DNA of 64,000 nucleotides from NCBI RefSeq assembly GCF_001447995.1, contig NZ_LDPE01000001.1, positions 1,364,001-1,428,000 of the forward strand, written 5' to 3'. Each line of letters opens with the position of its first letter. Position 1 is the stretch's first letter. Position numbers and translations under genes: made by a program. Below the pieces are notes generated by a model. It was not told the DNA's origin. It ran no database searches and worked only from the letters and a program-made list of their open reading frames with translations. This DNA is from Maribacter dokdonensis DSW-8 (GTDB lineage: Bacteria > Bacteroidota > Bacteroidia > Flavobacteriales > Flavobacteriaceae). Positions 1-9,212 of this stretch are shown one piece after another.

Positions 1-115
1 GATTTTAGAAAAAAACTTAATGCTTGAAAAACTAAGGTAATGAACTTTTTCTGGGTCTAACAGAAACAAAAGAGGTCTAATAAAAAGCCTGTACATGTAT
101 ATATTTTAGAAGCCG

Positions 116-123
116 CAAAAATA
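116..123 (-). promoter_or_regulatory. Minus-strand -7 promoter box at left edge
   Basis: Read on the minus strand this is TATTTTTG followed by CGGC, matching the Bacteroidota -7 consensus TAnnTTTG. It points left out of the window, so the gene it serves starts beyond position 1. No ORF of useful length lies in 1-157. No TTTG is seen at the -33 distance. Confidence 0.4.
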
Positions 124-157
124 CAAACTGTAAATGAGAAAGTTAAGTAATAGTTTA

Positions 158-604
158 TCAGTTTTTGTCAACAATGCTATCGGTATATACCATTGGAACA
201 ACTACATAAGGTGAACGGTATGCCTGTTTACACAAAGATTGGTACAATTCATATTGTTTGGAGTTGAACAATGTCAACATCCGTTTATCTATCATAGCCT
301 GTACCCTACCCATGCTATCCATTACACTTTTATATTTATCTGCAAGCTGTCTTAATTCTGTTTCGCTACTTTGTGGATGCCTCTCTTTAACATTTTGTAA
401 TTCATTATTCAAAACATCGTTTCTATACTTTAATTCTGCACTAAAACTTACCAGTTTTTCATGTTGCATTTCGTTTAACTGAAATATTTCAGAAATAATT
501 GAATCATTGGTAACACCAACCCCTAAAACGCAATCTGCCTGTGAATGTACCCTAGCACTTATCAAAATAATTACGGACCATATTATATACCTAAATCTTT
601 TCAT
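158..604 (-). CDS. Small exported helical protein, unknown function
   Basis: I do not recognise a named family. The protein has 148 residues if started at the ATG at 604. A longer reading begins with GTG at 613 and adds three residues, but the ATG directly precedes a good signal peptide (MKRFRYIIWSVIILISARVHS). After cleavage the mature part is mostly charged and helical, with N-E-M-Q-H-E-K and Q-A-M-I-D-K-R stretches. That pattern resembles Spy/CpxP-like periplasmic proteins, a loose structural likeness only. It is transcribed away from pepT, with 72 bp between the two starts. A periplasmic location is inferred from the signal peptide. Confidence 0.6.
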   Translation of the reverse strand: MKRFRYIIWSVIILISARVHSQADCVLGVGVTNDSIISEIFQLNEMQHEKLVSFSAELKYRNDVLNNELQNVKERHPQSSETELRQLADKYKSVMDSMGRVQAMIDKRMLTLFNSKQYELYQSLCKQAYRSPYVVVPMVYTDSIVDKN

Positions 605-676
605 GATTACCACTATAGAATCTAACGTTTACCAATTTACAATTTATAAGCTTATTTTTGATAAAACCATTTTACA

Positions 677-1900
677 ATGCAGCATATAATTGACCGTTTT
701 ATTAGCTATGTCACTATAGATACGCAAAGCGATTCTTCATCTAATACCACACCAAGCACAAAAAAACAATGGAATCTGGCAAACAAATTAGTTGATGAGC
801 TACGTGCAATAGGATTAACCGATGTCACAATTGATGACAATGCATATATTATGGCAACCCTGCCATCTAATGTAGACCACCAGGTACCTACCATAGGTTT
901 TATTGCGCATTTTGACACATCACCAGACTTTTCTGGCTCCAATGTAAAGCCACAGGTAATTGAAAATTATGACGGAAAGGATATTATCTTAAATAAGGAA
1001 AAAGATATTGTGCTCTCTTCATCATATTTTGATGATCTCTTACAATACATAGGGCAAACCATTATTACCACAGGTGGCACTACACTTTTAGGTGCAGATG
1101 ATAAAGCAGGTATTACTGAAATAGTAACTGCAATGGAGTATTTGATAAACAATCCGGATATTAAACACGGTCCAATTAGAATAGGATTTACTCCGGATGA
1201 AGAAATAGGTAGAGGCGCACACAAATTCGATGTTGAAAAATTTGGTGCAGAATGGGCCTATACAATGGATGGAAGCCAAATTGGCGAATTGGAGTATGAA
1301 AACTTTAATGCTGCGGGTGCTAAAATTACCGTTAGTGGCAAAAGTGTGCACCCTGGCTACGCAAAAGGAAAAATGGTTAATGCCCTACTCATTGCAAATT
1401 ATATTATAAGTGAATTTCCAAAACATGAAATACCACAAGAAACAGACGGCAGAGATGGCTTTTTCCATATACATCATATAAACGGTGAAATTGAGCATGC
1501 AACTGTAGAGCTTATCATTAGAGACCATGATCTAAAGCGATTTAATGAGCGTAAGCAGTTAGTGCAAGATATTGTTAAAAGGTATAACAATGAATATGAT
1601 AATTGTATTGAACTAGAATTGAAGGATCAATATTTTAATATGAAAGAAAAGGTAGAGCCTGTTTTTCATATTGTAGAAACCGCGAAAAAAGCTATGGAAG
1701 ATATAGGCATAAAACCTATAATTAAACCAATAAGGGGCGGTACAGATGGATCACAACTAAGTTACATGGGTTTACCATGCCCTAATATTTTTGCTGGCGG
1801 ACATAACTTCCATGGAAAATATGAGTACGTACCCGTAGAAAGCATGCAAAAAGCAGTGGAAGTCATTGTGCGTATTTGCCAATTAACAGCAAATCAATAA
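677..1900 (+). CDS. pepT: Peptidase T (tripeptide aminopeptidase)
   Basis: A cytoplasmic zinc aminopeptidase of the M20 family that removes the N-terminal residue from tripeptides. The 407-residue length is normal for PepT. Metal-binding motifs are in order: GFIAHFDTSPDF (His about 78, Asp 80), LGADDKAGI (Asp about 141), FTPDEEIGRG (Glu 175-176) and the late AGGHNFHGKYEYVP histidine. The middle of the protein is the usual dimerisation domain (VSGKSVHPGYAKGKMVNA). No signal peptide is seen. The gene is followed after 4 bp by the DUF1801 gene, so the two are probably co-transcribed. The ATG start gives the typical N-terminus MQHIIDRFISYV. Confidence 0.95.
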   Translation: MQHIIDRFISYVTIDTQSDSSSNTTPSTKKQWNLANKLVDELRAIGLTDVTIDDNAYIMATLPSNVDHQVPTIGFIAHFDTSPDFSGSNVKPQVIENYDGKDIILNKEKDIVLSSSYFDDLLQYIGQTIITTGGTTLLGADDKAGITEIVTAMEYLINNPDIKHGPIRIGFTPDEEIGRGAHKFDVEKFGAEWAYTMDGSQIGELEYENFNAAGAKITVSGKSVHPGYAKGKMVNALLIANYIISEFPKHEIPQETDGRDGFFHIHHINGEIEHATVELIIRDHDLKRFNERKQLVQDIVKRYNNEYDNCIELELKDQYFNMKEKVEPVFHIVETAKKAMEDIGIKPIIKPIRGGTDGSQLSYMGLPCPNIFAGGHNFHGKYEYVPVESMQKAVEVIVRICQLTANQ

Positions 1901-1904
1901 CAGT

Positions 1905-2504
1905 ATGGACAGGCAAGAAAAAATAGATAATTTCTACAATGAAGAACATCAATATAAAACTGGTGTAGCTATTTTAAGAAAGCTTGCTTTAGCTTGTAAA
2001 TTAAAAGAAACATATAAGTGGAGCTTCCCTACGTATACAACACAAGACAAAAATGTTATTGCCATTTGTAAATTTAAGTCGCATTTTGGTATATGGTTCT
2101 TTAACGGCGTGTTTTTAAAGGACTCACACAAAGTATTGGAAAATGCACAAGAAGGAAAAACCAAGGCAATGCGGCATTGGAAGTTTTCTTCAACGTCTGA
2201 AATTGACCATAACGTTGTTGCAGCTTACATTCAAGAAGCTATAGTAAATCAAAAAAAGGGACTGGCATTAAAAGTGGAAAGAAAGCCCAAAACAAAAATT
2301 GTAATTCCTACCCACCTAGCTATTGCCATTGAACATAATGATGACTTAAAGACTGCCTTTAACAAATTAACCTATTCCAAACAAAAGGATTACGCCGAAT
2401 ATATTGCAACTGCAAAACAAGAAAAAACGAAACTATCTAGATTAGAAAAGATAGTTCCGTTGATATTAAATGGTTTAGGCCTTAATGATAAATACCGTAG
2501 ATAG
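1905..2504 (+). CDS. YdeI/OmpD-associated family protein (DUF1801)
   Basis: A cytoplasmic protein of 199 residues matching the DUF1801/YdeI family, whose biochemical role is not established. The N-terminal half carries the family pattern (KWSFPTYT, ICKFKSHFGIWFFNGVFLKD), and the C-terminal half has the YdeI-type lysine-rich region ending YAEYIATAKQEKTKLSRLEK, followed by a short tail. It sits 4 bp behind pepT on the same strand and converges with the oxidoreductase gene, whose stop is 6 bp away. No functional link to PepT is evident from the sequence. The family assignment is fairly sure; the role is unknown. Confidence 0.8.
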   Translation: MDRQEKIDNFYNEEHQYKTGVAILRKLALACKLKETYKWSFPTYTTQDKNVIAICKFKSHFGIWFFNGVFLKDSHKVLENAQEGKTKAMRHWKFSSTSEIDHNVVAAYIQEAIVNQKKGLALKVERKPKTKIVIPTHLAIAIEHNDDLKTAFNKLTYSKQKDYAEYIATAKQEKTKLSRLEKIVPLILNGLGLNDKYRR

Positions 2505-2510
2505 TTCTTT

Positions 2511-3860
2511 TTATAATTTAGGTAGGTTCCAACCATTATGATAGTTAGCCTTTAAAAACTGGTTTGCTTCTTCATTTTTAAATTTACCGGCCATTGGATC
2601 CCAGTAAATTCTATTACCGGTTTTAAAGGCCACATTACCCATATGTGAAACCAAAGCGGCATCATAACCCACTTTAATTGGTGCATTTAGTTTAGCGTTA
2701 TCCCTACTTTTTACCGCTTCTATAAAATTCTGGGTATGCAGATCCAACCCATTGAATTCACCTTTGGTATGTGAAACCGCTTCTAGCTTAGGAATACCAT
2801 CTTTACCCCAGCCCTGAAATTCAGTTTCAGGTATTACTTCCCAGCCACCTCTATCAACAACCAGAGTACCATTATTACCTATAAATGCTATTCCATGATT
2901 TCTACCATAGTTACCACCGTCAATGCCCGTGGCATGCTCCCAAAGAATAGAGAAACCATCATATTCATATACCGTTTGTAAAGTATCTGGTGTTTCAGAG
3001 GCATCATTGGGATAAGCAAACTTACCGCCCAAGGCCATCACAGATTTTGGTGTACCGGCTTTCATACCATACAACGCATAATCCATAAGATGTACGCCCC
3101 AATCTGTCATTAAACCACCGGCATAATCCCAAAACCACCTGAAATCGAAATGAAATCTATTTTTATTAAATGCCCTATCGGGAGCCGGACCCAACCACAT
3201 TTTATAATCTACCCCTTTAGGAACTGGAGCATCGGCTACTACGGGAACAGGTTTCATCCAACCTTGGTATGCCCATGCTTTTGCCAAGCGTATTTCTCCT
3301 AACGCACCAGAATGCACATATTTAATGGCATCTACAAAATGCGGTTGACTACGCTGCCATTGGCCTATTTGCACCATTCTATCCCTAGACTCCACAAAGT
3401 CCAACATAATATTGGCTTCTTCAACAGAATTAGCAATTGGCTTCTCACAATAAACATCTTTACCCGCTTGTAATGCATCTGTTAACTGTAGGCAATGCCA
3501 ATGATCTGGCGTACCAATAATAACGACATCTATATCTTTATTCTCATATAACTTTCTATAATCACTATACCATTTTGGTTTTTTGATTCCCGCCTTTTCA
3601 AGATCAGCTGTTCTTTCCCTTAATACATTTTCATCTACATCACACAATGCTATGACATTAATATCACTCATTTTCAAAAAAGAGCTTAAGTCAGAGAAAC
3701 CCATACCCTTACAGCCTACCAAACCAACATTGATAGTGTCGTTGGCGCCCACCTTCCTACACATCATTGATAACATCTCCATAGGGAACATAAATGATGC
3801 TCCTGTCATTACCAATCCTGCGGTGCCTTTTCTAATAAAATTTCTTCTGTTGTGTAGCAT
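2511..3860 (-). CDS. Gfo/Idh/MocA family oxidoreductase, Tat-type signal
   Basis: An NAD(P)-dependent sugar or polyol dehydrogenase-like protein, 449 residues. The N-terminus has a twin-arginine signal (RRNFIRK then a hydrophobic stretch), so export in folded form by Tat is likely. The Rossmann fold starts at NVGLVGCKGMG (about residue 40), and the conserved YCEKPIA motif (about 135) is the family's cofactor and substrate lysine region. The C-terminal part contains WFWDYAGGLMTDWGVHLMDY, typical of the exported Bacteroidota GFO_IDH_MocA subgroup. The substrate cannot be told from sequence. It is a single gene, with a terminator hairpin between it and yajC upstream. Confidence 0.88.
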   Translation of the reverse strand: MLHNRRNFIRKGTAGLVMTGASFMFPMEMLSMMCRKVGANDTINVGLVGCKGMGFSDLSSFLKMSDINVIALCDVDENVLRERTADLEKAGIKKPKWYSDYRKLYENKDIDVVIIGTPDHWHCLQLTDALQAGKDVYCEKPIANSVEEANIMLDFVESRDRMVQIGQWQRSQPHFVDAIKYVHSGALGEIRLAKAWAYQGWMKPVPVVADAPVPKGVDYKMWLGPAPDRAFNKNRFHFDFRWFWDYAGGLMTDWGVHLMDYALYGMKAGTPKSVMALGGKFAYPNDASETPDTLQTVYEYDGFSILWEHATGIDGGNYGRNHGIAFIGNNGTLVVDRGGWEVIPETEFQGWGKDGIPKLEAVSHTKGEFNGLDLHTQNFIEAVKSRDNAKLNAPIKVGYDAALVSHMGNVAFKTGNRIYWDPMAGKFKNEEANQFLKANYHNGWNLPKL

Positions 3861-3908
3861 GTTGTTGTTTTAAGTGTAATTAAATATACCACATTTAGGC
3901 AAAAAAAA

Positions 3909-3936
3909 ACACCGATGTTTCCATCGGTGTTTTTTA
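3909..3936. terminator. Bidirectional rho-independent terminator
   Basis: The stem is ACACCGATG/CATCGGTGT with a short loop, an A-run on the left and a T-run on the right. It can end transcription in either direction. It follows yajC on the minus strand and so closes the nusB-DUF1573-yajC run. Confidence 0.85.
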
Positions 3937-3953
3937 TGTGAATTCAGAAATTA

Positions 3954-4241
3954 TTATTTTTTTTCTGGAGCATTTAATTTATTGCTCATTTCCATGGATA
4001 TGGCAGACCTATCAAATTTTAACTTTCCGGCCATTGTTTCCAAAACACAAGAGAAATCCTTATCATTTAAATCCACTACTTTTCCGTGCAGACCACTTTT
4101 GGTAATAACACGATCACCACGTTTTAACTCTGCCGAAAATTTCTTTTCATCCTTTTGTCTTTTCATTTGAGGTCTGATCATAAAAAAATATGCGACCACA
4201 AAAATCAAAATCATCGGAAGAAACTGCCCTATATCACCCAT
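3954..4241 (-). CDS. yajC: Preprotein translocase subunit YajC
   Basis: A small inner-membrane accessory of the Sec translocon that associates with SecDF. At 95 residues the length is normal. There is one N-terminal membrane helix (FLPMILIFVVAYFFMIRP), followed by the diagnostic MIRPQMKRQKDEKKF junction and the small soluble domain with RGDRVITKSGLHGKVV. It is last in a minus-strand run behind the DUF1573 lipoprotein (24 bp gap) and nusB, an order I know from other Flavobacteriaceae. A strong terminator follows. Confidence 0.93.
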   Translation of the reverse strand: MGDIGQFLPMILIFVVAYFFMIRPQMKRQKDEKKFSAELKRGDRVITKSGLHGKVVDLNDKDFSCVLETMAGKLKFDRSAISMEMSNKLNAPEKK

Positions 4242-4265
4242 CTTTGGTATATCTGTAATTTATAA

Positions 4266-4736
4266 TTATTTAACAGGTCCTAATGGAGCTGCTCCTTTTG
4301 GATTAACAAAAGCCTTTATTCTCAAAAGCTCAGAACCTTTTTCTGTGTTAGCCGTAACGGTAATAGTTTTAGTAACCTGGTTTTGACCAGATCCGTTAAA
4401 GTTCACTTTTAATTCACCTGATTCACCTGGAGCAATTGGCTCTTTTGGAGGATTAGGAACTGTACAACCACAACTACTTTTAGCATCTGTGATAATTAAT
4501 GGAGCGTTACCTGTATTAGTAAATTTAAAAACTGTTTCCTGTGCCGCACCTTGTTCAATTGTACCAAAATCATGCTCTGATTTCTCAAAAGACATTACCG
4601 GTACCGCTTTAGCTGCTTCATCTCTTACCGCTGCTTCCGCTACATTATCTGTTTTAATTTTACTTGAAGCATTGTCTTTGCAAGAAGTAAAAGCTACCAT
4701 TGATACAAGACCAACAATTAGAACTATTTTTTTCAT
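4266..4736 (-). CDS. DUF1573 domain lipoprotein
   Basis: A 156-residue secreted protein with a lipoprotein signal (MKKIVLIVGLVSMVAFTSC; lipobox Cys about 19). The single DUF1573 domain runs from about residue 50 to 145 and shows the family core FEKSEHDFGTIEQG, FKFTNTGNAPLIITDAKSSC and GCTVP. It is an immunoglobulin-like beta fold of unknown function, common in Bacteroidota. The gene lies between nusB (44 bp) and yajC (24 bp) on the same strand, so it is likely part of one transcript. No enzyme motif is visible. Confidence 0.88.
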   Translation of the reverse strand: MKKIVLIVGLVSMVAFTSCKDNASSKIKTDNVAEAAVRDEAAKAVPVMSFEKSEHDFGTIEQGAAQETVFKFTNTGNAPLIITDAKSSCGCTVPNPPKEPIAPGESGELKVNFNGSGQNQVTKTITVTANTEKGSELLRIKAFVNPKGAAPLGPVK

Positions 4737-4780
4737 ACTATATTAGATTTATCAATTAACTGTAAAATTATAAAATATTT

Positions 4781-5728
4781 TTATAATAGACCCCTACCCA
4801 TTTTGTTAAGCTTTCCTTCAGATTTGTATTCTTTAGTAAGCTTATCTAGTATTCCGTTTATGAAAATGCTACTTTTTGGAGTCGAGTATTCTTTGGCAAT
4901 CTCCAAATACTCATTAATGGTTACTCTTTCCGGGATTGAAGGAAAATGTAACAATTCACAAATTGCCATTTTCAAAAGTATACTATCTATGCCTGCAATA
5001 CGATCTTTATCCCAGTTTGGTGTTTTACCATCTATCTCTTTTTCCAATGCATCATTTTTCAACAACGTTCTAGACAATAACTGCATAGCGTAGGTCATGT
5101 CTTCATCATCCTTTAAAAGACTCGGCAAAAAGTATGAATCAGGATGAACTTGTTTTACCTTCTTCAAGTGTTTTAACAAAAACGTATTAACAATAGGAAT
5201 GTCATCTACCCAAGTTAACTTATCATCTTCGAAGTAATCATAAATTTTTTCGTTGGGGGCAATGATATTTTTGAACAAGGTCAATATCAATTCTTTGTCC
5301 GCAGCATAATCGCTTTCTGGTGTAGACATGTATTCCTTATACGTTTCGCTCTCTATAATATCTTTATAAATAAGCTTAACGTACTCTTCATTAAGGTACC
5401 AATTATCTAATTTCCTATTTGAAATTTCTTCCTCAAGTGTTTTGTTCTCAAGAATTTGCACCAATAATCTGTTCTTAACAAACTTCTTAGGATTTGGAAA
5501 TTCCTGCTTACCGTCACTAATATATTTTTTTGCGGAAAGAGAAATTTGTTCTGCCGCCCTTTTTTGTATTTCTACAAAAAGACTTAACCATAACAAGTAG
5601 AGCGTATAGGTATTCTCTATGCTTACTTTTAAAAACTTCTCTTGTCTCTGTAATGAATCATCTTTTGATTGAACGAGCGCATATATGCTCTGCATTACCT
5701 TAACTCTAATGTGCCTTCTTGTAAGCAT
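4781..5728 (-). CDS. nusB: Transcription antitermination factor NusB, long form
   Basis: NusB binds boxA RNA with NusE (S10) and supports rRNA antitermination. The NusB fold is recognisable at both ends: MLTRRHIRVKVMQSIYALVQ at the N-terminus and the C-terminal part with DSILLKMAICELLHFPSIP, VTINEYLEIAKEYSTPKS and FINGILDKL. At 315 residues it is about twice the length of proteobacterial NusB because of a central helical insertion (about 45-190). That is the usual Bacteroidota form rather than a fusion accident. It is first in the nusB-DUF1573-yajC run, with a TACCTTTG -7 box 39 bp upstream of its ATG. Confidence 0.92.
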   Translation of the reverse strand: MLTRRHIRVKVMQSIYALVQSKDDSLQRQEKFLKVSIENTYTLYLLWLSLFVEIQKRAAEQISLSAKKYISDGKQEFPNPKKFVKNRLLVQILENKTLEEEISNRKLDNWYLNEEYVKLIYKDIIESETYKEYMSTPESDYAADKELILTLFKNIIAPNEKIYDYFEDDKLTWVDDIPIVNTFLLKHLKKVKQVHPDSYFLPSLLKDDEDMTYAMQLLSRTLLKNDALEKEIDGKTPNWDKDRIAGIDSILLKMAICELLHFPSIPERVTINEYLEIAKEYSTPKSSIFINGILDKLTKEYKSEGKLNKMGRGLL

Positions 5729-5766
5729 TTTAAAGAACTTTTTTAATAAATTGATATTTAAAGCCG

Positions 5767-5796
5767 CAAAGGTAAGTATCTATTTAAAGGGTCACA
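5767..5796 (-). promoter_or_regulatory. nusB promoter (-33/-7)
   Basis: On the minus strand, TTG (5796-5794), a 19-bp spacer and TACCTTTG (5774-5767) precede CGGC. This is the classic Bacteroidota sigma-ABfr arrangement. The same TACCTTTGCGGC string occurs upstream of the immunophilin gene at 14855. Confidence 0.65.
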
Positions 5797-5852
5797 ACAG
5801 CAATCGTATTTATCTTAGCTTATTTATAACATATGGTTTTAGGTCAAAAAAC

Positions 5853-5860
5853 TATCTTTG
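5853..5860 (+). promoter_or_regulatory. -7 box for ABC exporter gene
   Basis: TATCTTTG matches TAnnTTTG, 37 bp upstream of the ATG at 5898. No clear TTTG is seen at -33. Confidence 0.5.
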
Positions 5861-5897
5861 ACCAAAGAAAACGATAATCTTCTTTTTTTAGCATTGT

Positions 5898-7649
5898 ATG
5901 AAAGAACTTAAACACCTAAATAAATACTTTAAAAAATACTGGTTTAAGCTTTTTCTCGGAATAATCATAACCATTATAGCCAGGCTTTTTCAATTGATCA
6001 TGCCTTCTTACGTGAACAACTCTATTACGGTAGTTGAGCAGTATATTAAAACGGAAATTGATAAATCTACCGCACAAGAACTATTAATGGAATATATTCT
6101 AATTATCGTAGGTGCTGCAATACTATCTGGTTTCTTCACTTTTTTAATGCGCCAATTGATCATTAACATTTCTAGATATATTGAGTATGATCTTAAAAAC
6201 GAAATATTTGACCATTACCAAAAGCTAAGTCTCAATTTTTATAAGAAAAATAGAACAGGCGATTTAATGAACAGGATCAGTGAAGATGTTAATGAAGTAC
6301 GTATGTATGCAGGTCCAGCAATTATGTATGGCATACAGACCTTAACATTGTTTGCTTGTCTGATACCGTTAATGTTTATAAAAGCACCCACTTTAGCTGC
6401 ATATACACTATTGCCATTACCTTTTCTTTCGGTCCTAATTTATCAAATAAGTAAAGTAATTCATAAGCGAAGTACCATTGTACAACAATACCTTTCTACC
6501 TTATCTACCTTTACACAAGAAATTTTTTCAGGAGTTTCCGTTATAAAAGCCTACGCATTAGAGCCACAGACCAATAGTGATCTTACTAAACTTGCCATTG
6601 AAGGCAAAGAGAAAAGTGTAAGTCTTGCTAAAGTGAATGCATGGTTTTTTCCATTAATGATACTTTTAATAGGTATTAGTAACATTTTGGTCATTTATAT
6701 AGGAGGTAAACAATACTTGGCCGGCGAAATTGAAGTAGGACTAATTGCTGAATTTATTTTATACGTAAATATGCTTACTTGGCCAGTGGCCATTGTTGGT
6801 TGGTTAACTTCAATAGTGCAAAGGGCAGCCGCAAGTCAAAAGAGGATAAATGAATTTCTAAACCAAGAGTCAGAAATAAAAAATAATCCTACCAACACCC
6901 TTACGATCAAAGGCAAAATTGAATTTAAAAATGCTGATTTCACATACCAAGACACCAATATTAATGCCATAAAAGACCTGTCGTTCACCATTAACGAGGG
7001 TGAAACCACAGCTATTATTGGTAAAACCGGTTCTGGTAAATCTACCATACTTGATTTGGTAGCCCGCTTATATGACACATCTTCCGGAGAGATATTAATA
7101 GACGACGAACCTATTAAAAATGTAGACCTTACCAATTTACGAGAATCTATTGGTGCCGTACCCCAAGACGCATTCCTATTTTCAGATAGCATTAAGAACA
7201 ACATTAAATTTGGTAAGGAGAATGCTACAGACGAGGAAATCATTGACATAGCAAAAGATGCCGTGGTACATGAAAACATAATGGGTTTCTCTAAAAAATA
7301 TGATACTATCTTAGGTGAAAGAGGTATAACATTAAGTGGCGGACAAAAACAAAGGGTTTCAATTGCCAGGGCATTAATTAAAAAACCTCAGATTTATTTA
7401 TTTGATGATTGCTTGTCTGCCGTAGATACGGAAACGGAAGAAGAAATATTGAATAACCTAAAAAAAGCATCTAAGAATAGAACTACATTAATTGTAAGTC
7501 ATAGAGTTTCTTCTGCCAAAAACGCGGATAAAATTTTAGTTTTAGATGACGGAAGACTTATTCAAGAGGGCACACATGATGAATTAAATTCACAAGAAGG
7601 CTATTATAAAGACCTCTACCACAAACAGCTCTCAGAGAAAGAAAGTTAG
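5898..7649 (+). CDS. ABC exporter, fused permease and ATPase
   Basis: A half-transporter of the MsbA/MDR type, 583 residues, working as a homodimer or heterodimer in the inner membrane. The transmembrane domain spans about 15-320 with six predicted helices. The ATPase follows, with Walker A IIGKTGSGKST (about 375), Q-loop VPQDAFLFS, signature LSGGQKQR, Walker B IYLFDDCLSAVD and H-loop VSHRVSSA. All catalytic residues are present. Substrate cannot be predicted; lipids or drugs are common for this group. It is a single gene divergent from nusB and is followed 65 bp later by the PUR-like gene. Confidence 0.92.
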   Translation: MKELKHLNKYFKKYWFKLFLGIIITIIARLFQLIMPSYVNNSITVVEQYIKTEIDKSTAQELLMEYILIIVGAAILSGFFTFLMRQLIINISRYIEYDLKNEIFDHYQKLSLNFYKKNRTGDLMNRISEDVNEVRMYAGPAIMYGIQTLTLFACLIPLMFIKAPTLAAYTLLPLPFLSVLIYQISKVIHKRSTIVQQYLSTLSTFTQEIFSGVSVIKAYALEPQTNSDLTKLAIEGKEKSVSLAKVNAWFFPLMILLIGISNILVIYIGGKQYLAGEIEVGLIAEFILYVNMLTWPVAIVGWLTSIVQRAAASQKRINEFLNQESEIKNNPTNTLTIKGKIEFKNADFTYQDTNINAIKDLSFTINEGETTAIIGKTGSGKSTILDLVARLYDTSSGEILIDDEPIKNVDLTNLRESIGAVPQDAFLFSDSIKNNIKFGKENATDEEIIDIAKDAVVHENIMGFSKKYDTILGERGITLSGGQKQRVSIARALIKKPQIYLFDDCLSAVDTETEEEILNNLKKASKNRTTLIVSHRVSSAKNADKILVLDDGRLIQEGTHDELNSQEGYYKDLYHKQLSEKES

Positions 7650-7714
7650 AAAATTGTTGTCGGATAGCGTTTTTTTTTTCATTTTTGATAGTATAACGAC
7701 ACTAAACATTAGAA

Positions 7715-8092
7715 ATGAGCGAAAGAGATTTATCAGATCAAGAAGAAATTCACTCCAAAGTTTTACGCGCAGGTAGAAGAACTTACTTTTTCGATGTAAG
7801 AAGTACAAAGGCTGGGGATTATTATTTAACGATTACAGAAAGTAAGAAATTTACGCATGACGATGGTTCATTCCATTACAAAAAACATAAAATATATTTA
7901 TACAAAGAAGACTTTGACGCTTTTAAAGAGAACGTTGAAGAGATGATGGATTTTATAATCAACGAAAAAGGATCTGAAGTAATTTCTGAAAGACACCAAA
8001 AAGATTTCAAAAAGGAAGAAATAGAAGGGCCCGTAGAAAAGACAACTACCAATACTTCTAGCTTTACAGATGTAAGTTTTGAAGATATCTAG
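7715..8092 (+). CDS. PUR-alpha-like DUF3276 nucleic-acid-binding protein
   Basis: A 125-residue protein of the DUF3276/PUR family, small single-stranded DNA/RNA-binding proteins related to eukaryotic PUR-alpha and found in Bacteroidota and spirochaetes. The PUR repeat spans about residues 12-90: KVLRAGRRTYFFDVRSTK, YLTITESKKF and KIYLYKEDFDAFKENVEEM. The C-terminal 30 residues are acidic, Ser/Thr rich and probably disordered. There is no signal peptide, so it is cytoplasmic. A terminator follows, converging with the acyltransferase gene. Confidence 0.88.
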   Translation: MSERDLSDQEEIHSKVLRAGRRTYFFDVRSTKAGDYYLTITESKKFTHDDGSFHYKKHKIYLYKEDFDAFKENVEEMMDFIINEKGSEVISERHQKDFKKEEIEGPVEKTTTNTSSFTDVSFEDI

Positions 8093-8113
8093 GTAAAACA
8101 AACCTTAAAAAAC

Positions 8114-8145
8114 AAAACGGTCCTTATGTATAAGGGCCGTTTTTA
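8114..8145. terminator. Terminator between convergent genes
   Basis: A 12-bp stem AACGGTCCTTAT/ATAAGGGCCGTT (one G-U pair) with a T-run on the plus side and an A-run on the other. It ends the PUR-like gene and can also serve the acyltransferase on the minus strand. Confidence 0.82.
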
Positions 8146-8162
8146 GTTTATAGTTATAAAAT

Positions 8163-9212
8163 TCAGTTTAGCCCTTTTTTAACGAACCATAAATTCAATA
8201 ATACCAAAACTACCAAAGCCGTTAACGCCACTTTAATAGAAAGTACCATAGACAACCCTACAAATAACAATAAAAGGTAAAGTGGGTATACTAACAAGAT
8301 AAATGCAAACCTGAACGTACCCATAAACTCCTTCTCCGGAACCTTTGGCATTAACCATTTATGCCACATTATAATCATCGGAAAATTTAATACGTTAAAA
8401 ACACTTCTTAACACCGATTTCCCTTTAGCAGTATTGGTTAAATCGCTTGAATTGGAAACTTCATTGGTATAATGCCTAATTTTATTGTTCACCTCTGTAG
8501 GATTTAAAAAGTCTACATTTTCTGTATTAAGAAGATTTACCATAGTATCATAATCTTGCTCTATTGGTATATGGGTAGTCAATTGTTTCAATTGTAAAGA
8601 AACTGCATTTTTTAAATTACGGCTGGTCATATTTAAATCATTGGCAACGTACATGCTTTTGGCAGATATTGCCTTACCATAATTGATAGCCACTTGATCA
8701 GGAAACTGATCGGCATGTTTATAATTCAATCCTACAGGAATTAGCATGATATCAACATCTGGGTATAGCTCAAAAGTTCTTATAAGTATTCTTGTGAAGC
8801 CTTTACTTAAAGGTCTCACTCTTCGTTGTAAATTATGATTTGCTTCCGGAAACAAAAGCAGTGCCTCTCCTCTACTCAAAATATCGGCACAAGAGTTGAA
8901 AATAGCATCATTGTTAGAAAGCGTATCTCTACCGTCTCGCATTCTATAAATAGGCAGCATTTGAAAATATGAGAAAATACCCTTTAATAGTTTACCCTTA
9001 AACACATCGGAACGCGTTAAAAAGTATGGTTTTCGATTACAGTCGGTAGCAATTAATAATACATCAATCAATGCACTTTGATGATTGGGCAAAAACATCA
9101 CCGGCTTATCCTTAGGGATATGCTCCAACCCGTATACCACTATTTTTTTATGATATCCATATAGTCCGGTTTTAATCACGGACTTTACCATTGAATAAAT
9201 AAATCCGCTCAA
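8163..9212 (-). CDS. Lysophospholipid acyltransferase family (PlsC-like)
   Basis: An inner-membrane glycerolipid acyltransferase of 349 residues. Motif I FLPNHQSALIDVLL (NHxxxxD, about 42) and motif III LLLFPEANHN (about 118) are visible, with a DVIMLIPVGLNY-like block after. Two hydrophobic segments lie near the C-terminus. The start is TTG at 9212, overlapping the stop of the upstream transporter by 4 bp (TTGA). An ATG seven codons later would also be possible, but the longer form fits the family's N-terminal length better. Substrate choice is unknown; phosphatidate synthesis or remodelling is the family norm. Confidence 0.85.
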   Translation of the reverse strand: MSGFIYSMVKSVIKTGLYGYHKKIVVYGLEHIPKDKPVMFLPNHQSALIDVLLIATDCNRKPYFLTRSDVFKGKLLKGIFSYFQMLPIYRMRDGRDTLSNNDAIFNSCADILSRGEALLLFPEANHNLQRRVRPLSKGFTRILIRTFELYPDVDIMLIPVGLNYKHADQFPDQVAINYGKAISAKSMYVANDLNMTSRNLKNAVSLQLKQLTTHIPIEQDYDTMVNLLNTENVDFLNPTEVNNKIRHYTNEVSNSSDLTNTAKGKSVLRSVFNVLNFPMIIMWHKWLMPKVPEKEFMGTFRFAFILLVYPLYLLLLFVGLSMVLSIKVALTALVVLVLLNLWFVKKGLN